Source: Blautia sp. (GTDB lineage Bacteria; Bacillota; Clostridia; Lachnospirales; Lachnospiraceae). From it: 45,896 bases of DNA. Where the stretch lies: contig JAETNR010000039.1 in the NCBI GenBank assembly GCA_021772055.1, positions 1-45,896 on the forward strand, read 5' to 3'. Made by a program: the position numbers and the translations under genes. A model generated the notes under the pieces. That model was not told the DNA's origin. It did not search any database and saw only the letters and a list, made by a program, of their open reading frames with translations. This document shows, piece by piece, positions 8,105 to 16,839 of this stretch (its first letter is position 1; each line of letters starts with the position of its first letter).

Positions 8105-9415
8105 ATGGCTATTGCAAAACAGGTGCTGGAGGGGACTTGCGTTTCTTTAAATCACCCTCCTGCACCAAGGGGAAATGGAAAAGTAGTTCTGAGGGGGATG
8201 CATCAGGGAAAGCAGGCTTCTTTTGAGATTGATGAAGGAACTCTTAGTAAGCATATGCTGTTTGTAGGCGGTACCGGCTGCGGAAAAACTACGTTGTTTT
8301 ATCATTTTGTGGATCAGCTGCAGAAAAAAATGACCCAGAATGATGTTATGATCATATTTGACAGTAAGGGAGACTTCTACTCTCGTTTTTGTCGGCCCGG
8401 ACAGTATGTGATCGGGAATTCCAGGCAGTATCGTGACAAGTCACTGAGATGGAATATTTTTAAAGAGATTTTGGCGGACGGGGGAAATGACCGGGATTGT
8501 ATTTTGAATAGTAATGAGATTTGCAAATCGCTTTTTGAGGAGCGCGTAAAAAATACGACGAATGCTTTTTTCCCTAATGCCGCCAGAGATATTCTTGCTT
8601 CCGTATTGGTGTGTATTATCCGGGAAGCCAGAAAAGATAAGAGCCTGCTTCAAAGTCTTTATAATAATGAGCTGAAGGAAATGCTGGATACTTCCAATGC
8701 GACGATGCTTCAGGGAATCCTCCGTTCCTGGCCGGATATGCAGAGTGTATGTTCCTATATTGACGGGAATGGCGGGCAGACGCAGGGCGTTATGGCAGAG
8801 ATGTACTCCGTAGTACGCGAAGTTCTTATGGGCGTTTTTGCAGAAAAGGGCGGATTTTCCATGAGGGATTTTGTGCGTAAGCGTGGGAAAAATGTTCTTT
8901 ATGTGGAATATGATCTGTCAATCGGAAGTGTTCTGACGCCTGTCTACAGGCTCTTGTTTGACCTTGCTTTAAAGGAAGCTCTGGGAAGGCAGAAGAATCA
9001 GGGAAATGTATATTTGATCTGCGATGAATTTAAGCTTCTTCCTCATTTACAGCATATAGATGACGGTGTAAATTTCGGGCGGAGTCTTGGGGTTAAAATT
9101 ATTGCAGGACTGCAAAGTATGGAGCAGCTCTATGAAATATATGGAGAGAGCAGGGGAAAAAACATTGCAGCCGGGTTCTCTTCCATATTTGCTTTTAAGG
9201 CGAATGATGTTACTACCCGTGATTATGTAAGTAACCTGTTTGGAAAAAATGTGGTCCTGGAGAGATATGTTTCTTCAGGTGCACAGTATATAGAGGAAAA
9301 GAGAATCGGACAGGTGGTTGAGGATTGGGATATGGCCAGACTGCAGGTGGGAGAAGCGCTGGTTTGCCTGCCGTTTGCGGCACCTTTCCCCTTCCGGTTT
9401 GAAATGTATCAGTAA
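8105..9415 (+). CDS. VirD4/TraD-like (FtsK/HerA superfamily) ATPase
   Basis: This 436-residue P-loop ATPase resembles type IV coupling proteins. Walker A is GGTGCGKTT (residues 55-63), followed by VMIIFDSKGDFYSRF, as in TraG/VirD4 proteins. Walker B is NVYLICDEF (around residue 300), followed by LPHLQHIDDGVNFGRSLGVK and IAGLQSMEQLYEIYG, the usual sensor/hexamer segment. The N-terminal membrane helices of conjugative VirD4 are absent, so the protein is soluble. No relaxase, integrase or mating-pore gene is nearby, so a role in conjugation is unlikely. It may pump or remodel protein or DNA for this cluster. It is followed directly by a similar-sized protein that may be an inactive partner. Confidence 0.88.
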   Translation: MAIAKQVLEGTCVSLNHPPAPRGNGKVVLRGMHQGKQASFEIDEGTLSKHMLFVGGTGCGKTTLFYHFVDQLQKKMTQNDVMIIFDSKGDFYSRFCRPGQYVIGNSRQYRDKSLRWNIFKEILADGGNDRDCILNSNEICKSLFEERVKNTTNAFFPNAARDILASVLVCIIREARKDKSLLQSLYNNELKEMLDTSNATMLQGILRSWPDMQSVCSYIDGNGGQTQGVMAEMYSVVREVLMGVFAEKGGFSMRDFVRKRGKNVLYVEYDLSIGSVLTPVYRLLFDLALKEALGRQKNQGNVYLICDEFKLLPHLQHIDDGVNFGRSLGVKIIAGLQSMEQLYEIYGESRGKNIAAGFSSIFAFKANDVTTRDYVSNLFGKNVVLERYVSSGAQYIEEKRIGQVVEDWDMARLQVGEALVCLPFAAPFPFRFEMYQ

Positions 9416-9431
9416 GGAGAAGCTGTACGCT

Positions 9432-10763
9432 ATGGATGATTTTACAAAAATGATGCTGATGATGGGAAAAGGAATGTGGGGAGGTACGAAGCTCATGCTG
9501 AATAGCATGGGCGCTTTGGCAAACCGTCTTTCCGGCAATACTCCGGAGCAGAGAAATGCCAGAAAAAGGGGAGTGACGGAATATAAGCCATCGGAGATCG
9601 GCGGTTTTTTTCCTCCATCTGAAGCTCCGGGAAATACGGTGATATCCGGTGGAAATGATGAGATAAGGGCAGAGGCGGTGGGTGCATTTGCACAATTAGC
9701 TGCATATTACCAGATGCCTGTTGTGATTATACATAGCGGTAATCAGATTTTAGAGCAATATATGCTGAAGCTTTTTCAAGGAACAGGATTAGTGGGAATC
9801 ATTAATCAGATGAATCCCTGTTATGAGCCTTTTTATGGGAAGAATAGCAGGGAGATCTGTCAGATGATTATGGAGTCAGCGCCAAAAGAGTTTGAGATGA
9901 AGATGAATGTGCGCACTTATATTGAGGGGATGTGTGCTTTTCTGGCTGCCAAAGGAAGAAAGCCCCATTACCGTTTGCTCTCAAGCTGTCCCCATGGACA
10001 GATGTTTGTGAAAGTGGATGAGGCAATGCAGAATGGACTTATGACGCAGGAGCAGGGGCAGGCTATTAAAATGCGCCTTATGGCAGGCCAGAATGAATAT
10101 TATAAAATTGAAAATTATTTTTATGATCTGGAAATGCAGATCGGTCCTGTACTTTGGAAACACCTTCCTGCTGTGCAGGGGCAGAATATGCCACCGGTAA
10201 GTATTTCAGGTGCCCTTGCCAATCAGGGAATTCTGCTTTTGGATGTTTGCTCTGTCAGCAATCAGATTCTTATGAATCTGATGCTTTCGGAAATTAAGCT
10301 CGCAAATCAGAAGGGGATTCGTTTGGCGTGTGTGCTGGATTCTCTTGAAGTTGGGGATAATGAATATTTAAAGAAAATGATCGAGCAGAATTCCAAATGC
10401 AGTCTTGCGTTTTCAAGCGAGGATGTCTATGCTGCCTGTAATGCAGATGAAAAGCTGTTTCATATTTTGATCGGAAAAAGTGTGAAAAGCGTTATTTTTC
10501 GCCATGGATCAAATGTCAGTGCTACAAAATGGTCAGAGGGAATCGGCTCTTACGATAAAGAAGAGGTGAGCCACTCTTATTCGAAGGGAAAGACAAGCAG
10601 TCCGATCATGCTGTTTCCCTCTGTTTCTTCTACGCAGAGTATGAATGTAAGTATGAAAAGAGAATATATTGTAAAACCGGAGGACATTATCCGTATGGGA
10701 AATCGGGAGGCTTATATTTACTCCAGGTCGGCGAATGAGCTGGCTCATACAGAGCTGGTGTAA
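9432..10763 (+). CDS. ATPase-like protein without Walker A (partner of VirD4-like ATPase)
   Basis: This 443-residue protein starts at ATG 9432 behind AAGGAGA. Its fold order looks like the preceding ATPase: a VVIIHSGN strand, a central helical insert, GILLLDVCSVSNQILMNLMLSEIKLANQKGIRLACVLDSLE in place of Walker B and the following helix, and an ending VKPEDIIRMGNREAYIYS like the last strand of TraG/TraD proteins. The loop GNTVISGGNDEIRAE occupies the P-loop position but lacks GKT/S. I infer a degenerate paralogue that could form mixed rings with the active ATPase. The family is not certain. The gene ends just before the transglutaminase-like gene. Confidence 0.6.
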   Translation: MDDFTKMMLMMGKGMWGGTKLMLNSMGALANRLSGNTPEQRNARKRGVTEYKPSEIGGFFPPSEAPGNTVISGGNDEIRAEAVGAFAQLAAYYQMPVVIIHSGNQILEQYMLKLFQGTGLVGIINQMNPCYEPFYGKNSREICQMIMESAPKEFEMKMNVRTYIEGMCAFLAAKGRKPHYRLLSSCPHGQMFVKVDEAMQNGLMTQEQGQAIKMRLMAGQNEYYKIENYFYDLEMQIGPVLWKHLPAVQGQNMPPVSISGALANQGILLLDVCSVSNQILMNLMLSEIKLANQKGIRLACVLDSLEVGDNEYLKKMIEQNSKCSLAFSSEDVYAACNADEKLFHILIGKSVKSVIFRHGSNVSATKWSEGIGSYDKEEVSHSYSKGKTSSPIMLFPSVSSTQSMNVSMKREYIVKPEDIIRMGNREAYIYSRSANELAHTELV

Positions 10764-10791
10764 AATCCGGTGCAATCTGAAAGAAGGCTGT

Positions 10792-11769
10792 ATGAATTAT
10801 TTTAAATACTATTATCAAAGCTTATCTCCAGGAGAAAAAAAGATATATGAAGCTTTGGAAAAAGGGCTTGTTTCCAGAGCAGATTCCATTCGGGTAATGG
10901 GAAGAGGAATACAGGTAAAAAAAATTCTGCCTATGGTTTATCTTGATAATCCTCAGTTTTTTTATGTGGATAATACACAGCTGTCCTTGGCGGATGGAGG
11001 ATTATTTTGTATTGTCCATCCCTGTTATTATAAGACGGAGGCTCAGTGCCGCTCTATTGAAGCATATTTGCAGAAAATTGCCGGCCGTTTTATAGATGAA
11101 ATCAGAAAGAAGAGACTGAATAACCAGATGACTGTGAAGTATGTCCATGATTTTATTATCAGGAATACTTCTTACGCAAAGGAAAACCAGGCATCAGGGG
11201 ATGCTTCGGGGGATGTAAGTACCATTGTGGGAGTATTTTGTAATCAGCGGGCTGTATGCCTGGGGATTGCATTGGCAGCAAAATGGCTGCTGGATCTGGC
11301 CGGAATTCCATCGGGTGTGATGGAAGGCTGTGTGAGTGAGGGGATGGAAAAAGAAAATAATCATGCCTGGAATATAGTAAGCATCAACGATTTATGGTAT
11401 CATATGGATACGACAATGGATATGGGAGCAAGTATTTCTAAAAGGCAGATATCATATGATTTTTTTTTGAGGTCAGATGCAGTTTTCCGAAGGCTTGCCC
11501 TGTATGTACCGCCAGGAGAAATGGCAGATATAGAAAAATACAGCTATTTTGCCAGCAGCCATACAGTATTAAGGGATAAGACGCAGATAGAATCCTATAT
11601 AAAAAACTGTATCCGGAATAAAAGACGCAGAATTTACTTTGAACTGGGGGCGGGATGTGAAGCTGTTTCCAGGGAACAGATCGGAAAGTATCTGAGTTCT
11701 GTGTATATTGGCAGTTACCGTATCAGGATGAATGTAAAGCTGAATATCTATGATATATTTTTACAATAA
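10792..11769 (+). CDS. transglutaminase-like (papain-fold) protein
   Basis: This 325-residue protein starts at ATG 10792 after an AGAAGG box; a longer frame overlapping the previous gene is less likely. The transglutaminase-like core is intact: catalytic cysteine in NQRAVCLGIALAAKWLLDLAGIP, histidine in NNHAWNIV, and aspartate in LWYHMDTTMD, matching the Cys-His-Asp triad. The N-terminal part (YYQSLSPGEKKIYEALEKGL) resembles the helical start of other clostridial transglutaminase-like proteins. No signal peptide is seen, so a cytosolic protease or crosslinking role is expected. It closes block A; the next gene has its own promoter-like motif. Confidence 0.85.
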   Translation: MNYFKYYYQSLSPGEKKIYEALEKGLVSRADSIRVMGRGIQVKKILPMVYLDNPQFFYVDNTQLSLADGGLFCIVHPCYYKTEAQCRSIEAYLQKIAGRFIDEIRKKRLNNQMTVKYVHDFIIRNTSYAKENQASGDASGDVSTIVGVFCNQRAVCLGIALAAKWLLDLAGIPSGVMEGCVSEGMEKENNHAWNIVSINDLWYHMDTTMDMGASISKRQISYDFFLRSDAVFRRLALYVPPGEMADIEKYSYFASSHTVLRDKTQIESYIKNCIRNKRRRIYFELGAGCEAVSREQIGKYLSSVYIGSYRIRMNVKLNIYDIFLQ

Positions 11770-11820
11770 ATTAAAAAAATTTTGAGTGAAATGAAAGAGA
11801 AGTAACATTAACCTATATCT
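11768..11820 (+). promoter_or_regulatory. shared promoter-like motif, copy 1 (before VWA operon)
   Basis: The motif consists of AAATT, an A tract, TTTT, GAGTGAA (11784-11790), 15 bases, CATT, 5 bases and ATATCT (11815-11820), 35 bases before the ATG at 11856. The same elements occur with identical spacing at 20652-20704. GAGTGAA and CATT are at a distance suitable for -35 and -10 elements of an alternative sigma factor. No sigma-A promoter is evident here. Confidence 0.65.
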
Positions 11821-11855
11821 AAACAAAAACATTCAGAGGAAAGGGGAACATAAAA

Positions 11856-12713
11856 ATGGCTGAAGAAATGAAAATGGATTTTGGTGCAGATGATTTTGAG
11901 GGATTGGATTGGGGAAGTGATGAGGTTCCAAGCCAGCCGGGAGTGGATATCGGAGAAGAGGATTTTCTGGATACCATGGAGCCGTCGAAAAAGAGTATGT
12001 CCATCTTTTTTCTGATCGATACATCAGGAAGTATGAGCGGTACGAAAATCGGGACGGTGAACAGCACGATGGAGGAACTGCTTCCGGAACTGATTGGTCT
12101 TGGCGGCGCTGAGACAGATATTAGCATTGCTGTTATGAAATATGATTCTGAATGTGAATGGATCACTCCAAAACCTGTACGTGTAGAGGAATACCAGAGC
12201 TGGACTCGTCTGGGAACAGGAAGTGTTACTTGTATGGGTGCAGCATTTCGAGAACTTTGCACCAAGCTTTCCAGGTCTGAATTTATGAATAAGCCATCTC
12301 TTTCTTATGCACCGGTTATTTTCTTAATGAGTGACGGCGCACCTACAGATGACTGGCAGGCCGGGCTGAATCAGCTTAAGAAGAATAACTGGTTTAAATA
12401 TGGATTGAAGATTGCAGTTGGAATTGGTTCAAAACCGAAAATGGATGTTCTTCGGGAGTTTACCGGGAATGATGAACTGGCTATTCAGGTAGGTACTGCA
12501 GAGCAGCTGAAAAGTATGATCACCATGATGGCAGTGACATCCTCTCAGATCGGAAGTACCAGTATGTCTCTGACAGATGAGGGCCATGAAAAAACAGAGG
12601 CAGATGTATTCCAGGATAAAGAGCGCCGCCTTGTAGAGGAAGTAAAGAAGGCAAAGGTGGATATTATGGGTGGTGTAGACAGCAGTTCCATGGATTTTGA
12701 TGCAGGATGGTAA
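11856..12713 (+). CDS. VWA-domain protein 1 (TerY-like)
   Basis: This 285-residue protein has an acidic N-terminal tail (~45 residues), then a von Willebrand A domain with a complete MIDAS: DTSGSMSG, the threonine in GSVTCMG, and the aspartate in MSDGAPTDDW. A metal-dependent protein interaction role is expected. The C-terminus ends in MDFDAGW after a helical tail, and the same ending occurs in the third VWA protein. AGAGGAAAGGGGA lies upstream of ATG. It starts the block encoding kinase, phosphatase and zinc-ribbon proteins, the company kept by TerY in TerY-P operons. Confidence 0.9.
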   Translation: MAEEMKMDFGADDFEGLDWGSDEVPSQPGVDIGEEDFLDTMEPSKKSMSIFFLIDTSGSMSGTKIGTVNSTMEELLPELIGLGGAETDISIAVMKYDSECEWITPKPVRVEEYQSWTRLGTGSVTCMGAAFRELCTKLSRSEFMNKPSLSYAPVIFLMSDGAPTDDWQAGLNQLKKNNWFKYGLKIAVGIGSKPKMDVLREFTGNDELAIQVGTAEQLKSMITMMAVTSSQIGSTSMSLTDEGHEKTEADVFQDKERRLVEEVKKAKVDIMGGVDSSSMDFDAGW

Positions 12714-12757
12714 AAAACAGGGATACAGTAAGACAATGACACGATGGAGGGAAAGAT

Positions 12758-14119
12758 ATGGCAGTTCATATTGATTTAAAGGCAGGAGATAAGGTTCGTA
12801 TCCAGGGCGGTGGAGAGGCTGTAGTGCGTAAAGAAATCGGACGGGGAGGCCAGGGTATTGTATATCTTGTCACATATGAGGGGAAAAATTATGCTCTGAA
12901 ATGGTACTTTCCGGATAAGATAAAGAAGCCAAGGGAATTTCGGGCAAATCTTCAGCAAAATATTCAGGATGGTGCACCGCAAAATGACAGCAGATTTCTC
13001 TGGCCGAAATATCTTACGGTTGAAGGACAATATCCCACGTTTGGTTATTTAATGGGAGTGGCACCTGCAGAATATGTGGATATGGATAAGCTATATATGA
13101 CATATTCCTGGAAAAAACCTGCTGTGAAAGGCCAGCCTGCAATAAAAGTAGAATATAAGTTTGAATCTCTGGACGCGCAGGTAACGGCAGCCATTAATAT
13201 TGTAAAGGCATTTCGTTCCCTTCATCTGGTGGGGAAAAGTTATCAGGATCTGAACGGCGGTGGATTTTTCATTAATACAAAGAATGGTCATGTGCTGGTG
13301 TGTGACTGTGATAATGTGGCACCGGATGGCGAGAATTTTGGTATTGGCGGTTTTCCGGGATTTATGGCACCTGAAATCGTGCGGGGAGTGGCAAAACCGG
13401 ATGTGCTGACAGACCGTTATTCCCTGGCTGTGGTTCTCTTCAGGCTTTTTATGAGGGCAGACCCTCTGGAGGGAAAAAAGGTGCTTCAGAGTGTGGTTCT
13501 TACAGAAGCGCAGGAGCTGAAGCATTACGGAAAAGAACCGCTATTCATCTTTGATCCGAAAGATGACAGGAACAGGCCTGTAAAAGGTGTACATGATAAT
13601 GCAATCAAGCTATGGAATTTATATCCTAAGTTTATTCGCGATGCATTTATTAAGTCCTTTACAGAGGGAATCCGTGAACCGAATAAACGTATTATTGAAA
13701 AACGCTGGCAGGAACTGCTTATTCGCCTTCGCTCCAATATTATTCATTGTACATGCGGTAAAGTTACATATTCTACCTGTTTTGACCATGAGGAGCATTA
13801 TGTGTGCAGGTGCAGAAGCTGTGGAGCTAAAATCTATAATATGAAGATTAAGGATATGATAGCACCTATTTATCCGGGACTGAAACTGTATCGCTGTTAT
13901 ACAGAAAATGAGGATGATTTTGAGACGGTGACAGGTGAAATTATTGAGAATAGAAATAATAAAGGATTGTTTGGAATAAAAAATCTTTCTAAGAAAGTAT
14001 GGAAAGCAAAATTCCCGGATAATTCAGAGAGGGATGTACCTCCGGGAGGCGGTGTACCTATCTGGATCGGACTGCAGATTGATTTTGGCGATGGAATAAA
14101 AGCGAAAATCTTATCGTAA
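12758..14119 (+). CDS. Ser/Thr protein kinase-like protein with zinc ribbon and C-terminal beta module
   Basis: This 453-residue protein begins with a kinase domain: glycine loop GRGGQGIVY (28-36), lysine K48 in ALKWY, a catalytic-loop equivalent YQDLN (D164), a DFG equivalent CDCDN (around 182-186) and FMAPE (202-206). The asparagine normally five residues after the catalytic aspartate is glycine here, so metal binding may be altered, although the rest looks active. After the kinase comes a zinc ribbon (CTCGKVTYS... CRCRSCG) and a C-terminal beta module (GLFGIKNLSKKVW, VPPGGGVPIWIGLQIDFGDG) that is repeated in the next gene. It matches the kinase partner of the TerY-P triad. A direct substrate is unknown. 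Confidence 0.85.
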   Translation: MAVHIDLKAGDKVRIQGGGEAVVRKEIGRGGQGIVYLVTYEGKNYALKWYFPDKIKKPREFRANLQQNIQDGAPQNDSRFLWPKYLTVEGQYPTFGYLMGVAPAEYVDMDKLYMTYSWKKPAVKGQPAIKVEYKFESLDAQVTAAINIVKAFRSLHLVGKSYQDLNGGGFFINTKNGHVLVCDCDNVAPDGENFGIGGFPGFMAPEIVRGVAKPDVLTDRYSLAVVLFRLFMRADPLEGKKVLQSVVLTEAQELKHYGKEPLFIFDPKDDRNRPVKGVHDNAIKLWNLYPKFIRDAFIKSFTEGIREPNKRIIEKRWQELLIRLRSNIIHCTCGKVTYSTCFDHEEHYVCRCRSCGAKIYNMKIKDMIAPIYPGLKLYRCYTENEDDFETVTGEIIENRNNKGLFGIKNLSKKVWKAKFPDNSERDVPPGGGVPIWIGLQIDFGDGIKAKILS

Positions 14120-14137
14120 TCAGACGAGGAGTGGTAT

Positions 14138-15340
14138 ATGGAGCGAAATATAAATAATGATGAATGGAATGTGCTGAAAAGCAGACTGAAGGATACCGGT
14201 ATTGAATTGGAACGCCCTTTGCATAGTCCTGAGGAGTATCATTCCTTCCGGGATTATGCGGCGGAAAAGCGTTATCAAAATGGAAAGGATACAGTGACAA
14301 CACGCTTTGCCAGTATTCCTGCAGTGATCGAAGCTGCATGGAAGCTTGTCCGGTTTTTTAAAATATTGCAGGAAGAAAACATGTTTTGCGTGGATGACTT
14401 GAAAGAAAATGTTTATTTTCATGCGAAAACAGGGAAAATGGTATTTAAGGATCCGGATGGTTTAAGAAAATGGGAAGAAATTCCAGAAGAGGCAGCGCTA
14501 GATGGGACGGCAGAGATACCGCCGAAAGAAGCCGGGGATGTTTTAAAATACAGGGAGAGTTTTCATGCTCCGGAACAGGTTCTTGGCAAAGTCAGGGAGA
14601 ATTCCCGGGACACACAGAACTGGTCATTGGCGGTATATTTGTATGAACTGTTTTATCACAGCGGAAGTCCTTTTTCCGGACATTTATCCATGAAACAGGT
14701 ATTTTTTTCTAAAGAGGAGGAGATTCTGTGGATGGCCGGGGAAGGCATCTTTACCATGGAGGATGATTCGTGTAAGAATCGTCCGGTACATGGGGTGCAG
14801 GATCGGCTGATCCGTTACTGGGAGCATTACCCTCAGGTATTACGGGATATATTTACGCAGATCTTTGTGGAGGGGAAAGAGGATGTTCAAAAACGCTGTA
14901 CACCTTTAGAATGGCAGCAGGTGCTGAATCGCCTGAAAACCCAATATCTTACCTGCAAATGCGGGGCAAAGGGGTTCCTGAGCGGGTTTGTGCAGAATCC
15001 CCAGGGATATTATCAATGTCCGAAATGCGGGAATATTTTTTATGTATTAAGTACGCAGGATAATGAAATCTACCTTAGTACCAGTGATGAAACCAGGATT
15101 TTCCGCTGGCAGGTTTTTCCGGAAAAACCCGAGAATCAGGAAGTGCTCGGCGTAGTAATGGAAAACCGGCAGCATAAAGGTGTTTATGGAATTAAAAATA
15201 TGAGCAGTGAAACCTGGATGGGAGTTTTTCCCAATGGAGAGGAACGTCCGGTTGGCCCCGGAGGCGGTATCCCCCTTTGGAAAGGGCTTCAGATTACCTT
15301 TCAGGAGGGAAATACCTGGAGGATTAAAGGAGAAGTTTAA
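14138..15340 (+). CDS. pseudokinase-like paralogue of the preceding kinase
   Basis: This 400-residue protein aligns in layout with the gene before it but has lost the glycine loop and the VAIK-type lysine. A degenerate catalytic loop (CVDDLKENVYF) and KDPDG remain, as do FHAPEQVLGK (APE motif), NWSLAVYLYELFYHSGSPF (F and following helices), the zinc ribbon CKCGAKG...CPKCGN, and the same C-terminal beta module (GVYGIKNMSSETW, GPGGGIPLWKGLQITF). I infer a tandem duplication with loss of activity, perhaps now an allosteric partner. Only 18 bases separate it from the kinase, and three bases from the next gene. Confidence 0.78.
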   Translation: MERNINNDEWNVLKSRLKDTGIELERPLHSPEEYHSFRDYAAEKRYQNGKDTVTTRFASIPAVIEAAWKLVRFFKILQEENMFCVDDLKENVYFHAKTGKMVFKDPDGLRKWEEIPEEAALDGTAEIPPKEAGDVLKYRESFHAPEQVLGKVRENSRDTQNWSLAVYLYELFYHSGSPFSGHLSMKQVFFSKEEEILWMAGEGIFTMEDDSCKNRPVHGVQDRLIRYWEHYPQVLRDIFTQIFVEGKEDVQKRCTPLEWQQVLNRLKTQYLTCKCGAKGFLSGFVQNPQGYYQCPKCGNIFYVLSTQDNEIYLSTSDETRIFRWQVFPEKPENQEVLGVVMENRQHKGVYGIKNMSSETWMGVFPNGEERPVGPGGGIPLWKGLQITFQEGNTWRIKGEV

Positions 15341-15343
15341 AGT

Positions 15344-15967
15344 ATGGCAGATATGATGAACCTGGATGGGGCAAGCTGGTCAGATAACTATGATGATATA
15401 TTCGGTGATGTTCCGGATTATGTGAGACTTTTGGTTATTTTGGTGGATTGCTCCGGAAGCCTGGAAGGAACACTGATAGGTTCTGTAAATTCTTTGATGG
15501 AAGAAGTGCTGTCTGATATGGAGAATCTTTCCGGAGAACGGAGGATTCTGGTAATCACTTATGGAGATAACGTGACTTTTAGCAATGAGACACCCCAAAG
15601 ACTGGATGAATTTGGCGGCTGGAAGAGGGTTCATGCAGGAGGATTTTCCAATTTGGGCGAGGCTTTGAAAATGCTTAGTAAAAAAATGGAGAATGTAGAC
15701 TGGTATCCCAAGGGAAGAAAGGAAACAAGAGAGATTTTTGTATTGTTTTCTGACGGTATGGCTACGGATCATTATCAGGACGGATTGGATTTGCTGAAGA
15801 AAAATGCCGTATTTCAGAGGGCTGTGCGTTTCGCCGTTAATTTTTCTGATTTGATGGATGGGGAGGTTCTGGAAAATTTCGCCGGGAAAAAGGAATGGGT
15901 GCTGAATTTAAAGAAAAATGATATTGTGAAGGCACAAAAGCAGATCATAGCAGCAATCAGCAAATAA
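15344..15967 (+). CDS. VWA-domain protein 2
   Basis: This 207-residue minimal VWA domain follows the pseudokinase stop by three bases. The MIDAS has DCSGSLEG and FSDGMATDHY, but the usual threonine position reads GFSNLGE, so metal coordination may differ. It is the shortest of the three VWA proteins and lacks their C-terminal DFDxGW tail. Its N-terminus is acidic and tyrosine-rich. Confidence 0.88.
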   Translation: MADMMNLDGASWSDNYDDIFGDVPDYVRLLVILVDCSGSLEGTLIGSVNSLMEEVLSDMENLSGERRILVITYGDNVTFSNETPQRLDEFGGWKRVHAGGFSNLGEALKMLSKKMENVDWYPKGRKETREIFVLFSDGMATDHYQDGLDLLKKNAVFQRAVRFAVNFSDLMDGEVLENFAGKKEWVLNLKKNDIVKAQKQIIAAISK

Positions 15968-15985
15968 AGGAAGAGGAGAATACAG

Positions 15986-16813
15986 ATGGGTGAGGACTTT
16001 GCAGAGATTGTAGACGTGGAGTTTGAGGATTTTTATGAAGAGTCGGATATAGAGGATGATGATCCACTGGATGTGCTGCCTCCTGCGAAAAAAAGTATGG
16101 TATTGTTTTTCCTGATTGATGTTTCCTCCAGCATGAAGGGAAAGCGGATAGAGACAATGAACCAGGTGATGAGGGATGTGCTTCCGGAGCTCATTGGTGT
16201 GGGGGAAAGCAATACAGAAGTCCGGGTGGCGGTTATGGCTTTTGGGTCGGGATTTGAATGGATCACGCCAGAACCAATCATCATTGAGGAATATCAGCGT
16301 TGGAGAGAGCTTGAAGCAGATGGAGTAACGGATCTGGGAACTGCATTTTTGGAATTGAATCAAAAAATGTCCAGAAAGGTGTTTTTGCAGTCCCCTTCTC
16401 TTTCTTACGCACCGGTAGTGTTTTTGATCACAGACGGATGTCCTACAGACAATTATAAGGCAGGACTTGCAGTTCTGCGGCAGAATAATTGGTTCAAGTA
16501 TGGAATTAAGATTGCCCTTGCCCTTGGAAATGGTGTGGATATGGAGGTTCTGGAGGAATTTACCGGAGATAAGGATTTTGTGGTAAAGGCTTCTAACCTG
16601 GAAGAGATGAAGCTGTTAGTGAAAGCCATTTCTGTTAGTTCGTCTAAGATTGGAAGCAATAGTATGCCGGTATCCGGAGGAACCGGAGAACTGACGGAAA
16701 AGGATGTGGCAGGCATAAAGCAGAATGAAATGAAAAAAGCAATGGCAGATATTAAAAATGACATGATGAGCGGGGCGGAGCTGTCCGGATGTGACTTTGA
16801 CAGTGGCTGGTAA
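15986..16813 (+). CDS. VWA-domain protein 3 (TerY-like)
   Basis: This 275-residue protein is a close paralogue of the first VWA protein. They share an acidic N-terminal tail, KKSM before the first strand, DVSSSMKG and ITDGCPTDN MIDAS motifs with threonine in DGVTDLG, SLSYAPV, and a tail ending CDFDSGW. It starts after GGAAGAGGAG, 18 bases from the second VWA gene. The duplication suggests that the two long VWA proteins bind different partners or form a heteromer. Confidence 0.9.
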   Translation: MGEDFAEIVDVEFEDFYEESDIEDDDPLDVLPPAKKSMVLFFLIDVSSSMKGKRIETMNQVMRDVLPELIGVGESNTEVRVAVMAFGSGFEWITPEPIIIEEYQRWRELEADGVTDLGTAFLELNQKMSRKVFLQSPSLSYAPVVFLITDGCPTDNYKAGLAVLRQNNWFKYGIKIALALGNGVDMEVLEEFTGDKDFVVKASNLEEMKLLVKAISVSSSKIGSNSMPVSGGTGELTEKDVAGIKQNEMKKAMADIKNDMMSGAELSGCDFDSGW

Positions 16814-16839
16814 AGTAACGGATGGAGGGAGGTTGATTT

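Noticed and set aside
8105..11769. Part of an integrative conjugative element
   Set aside because: Only the VirD4-like ATPase fits; there is no relaxase, integrase, mating-pore protein or att repeat in the window.
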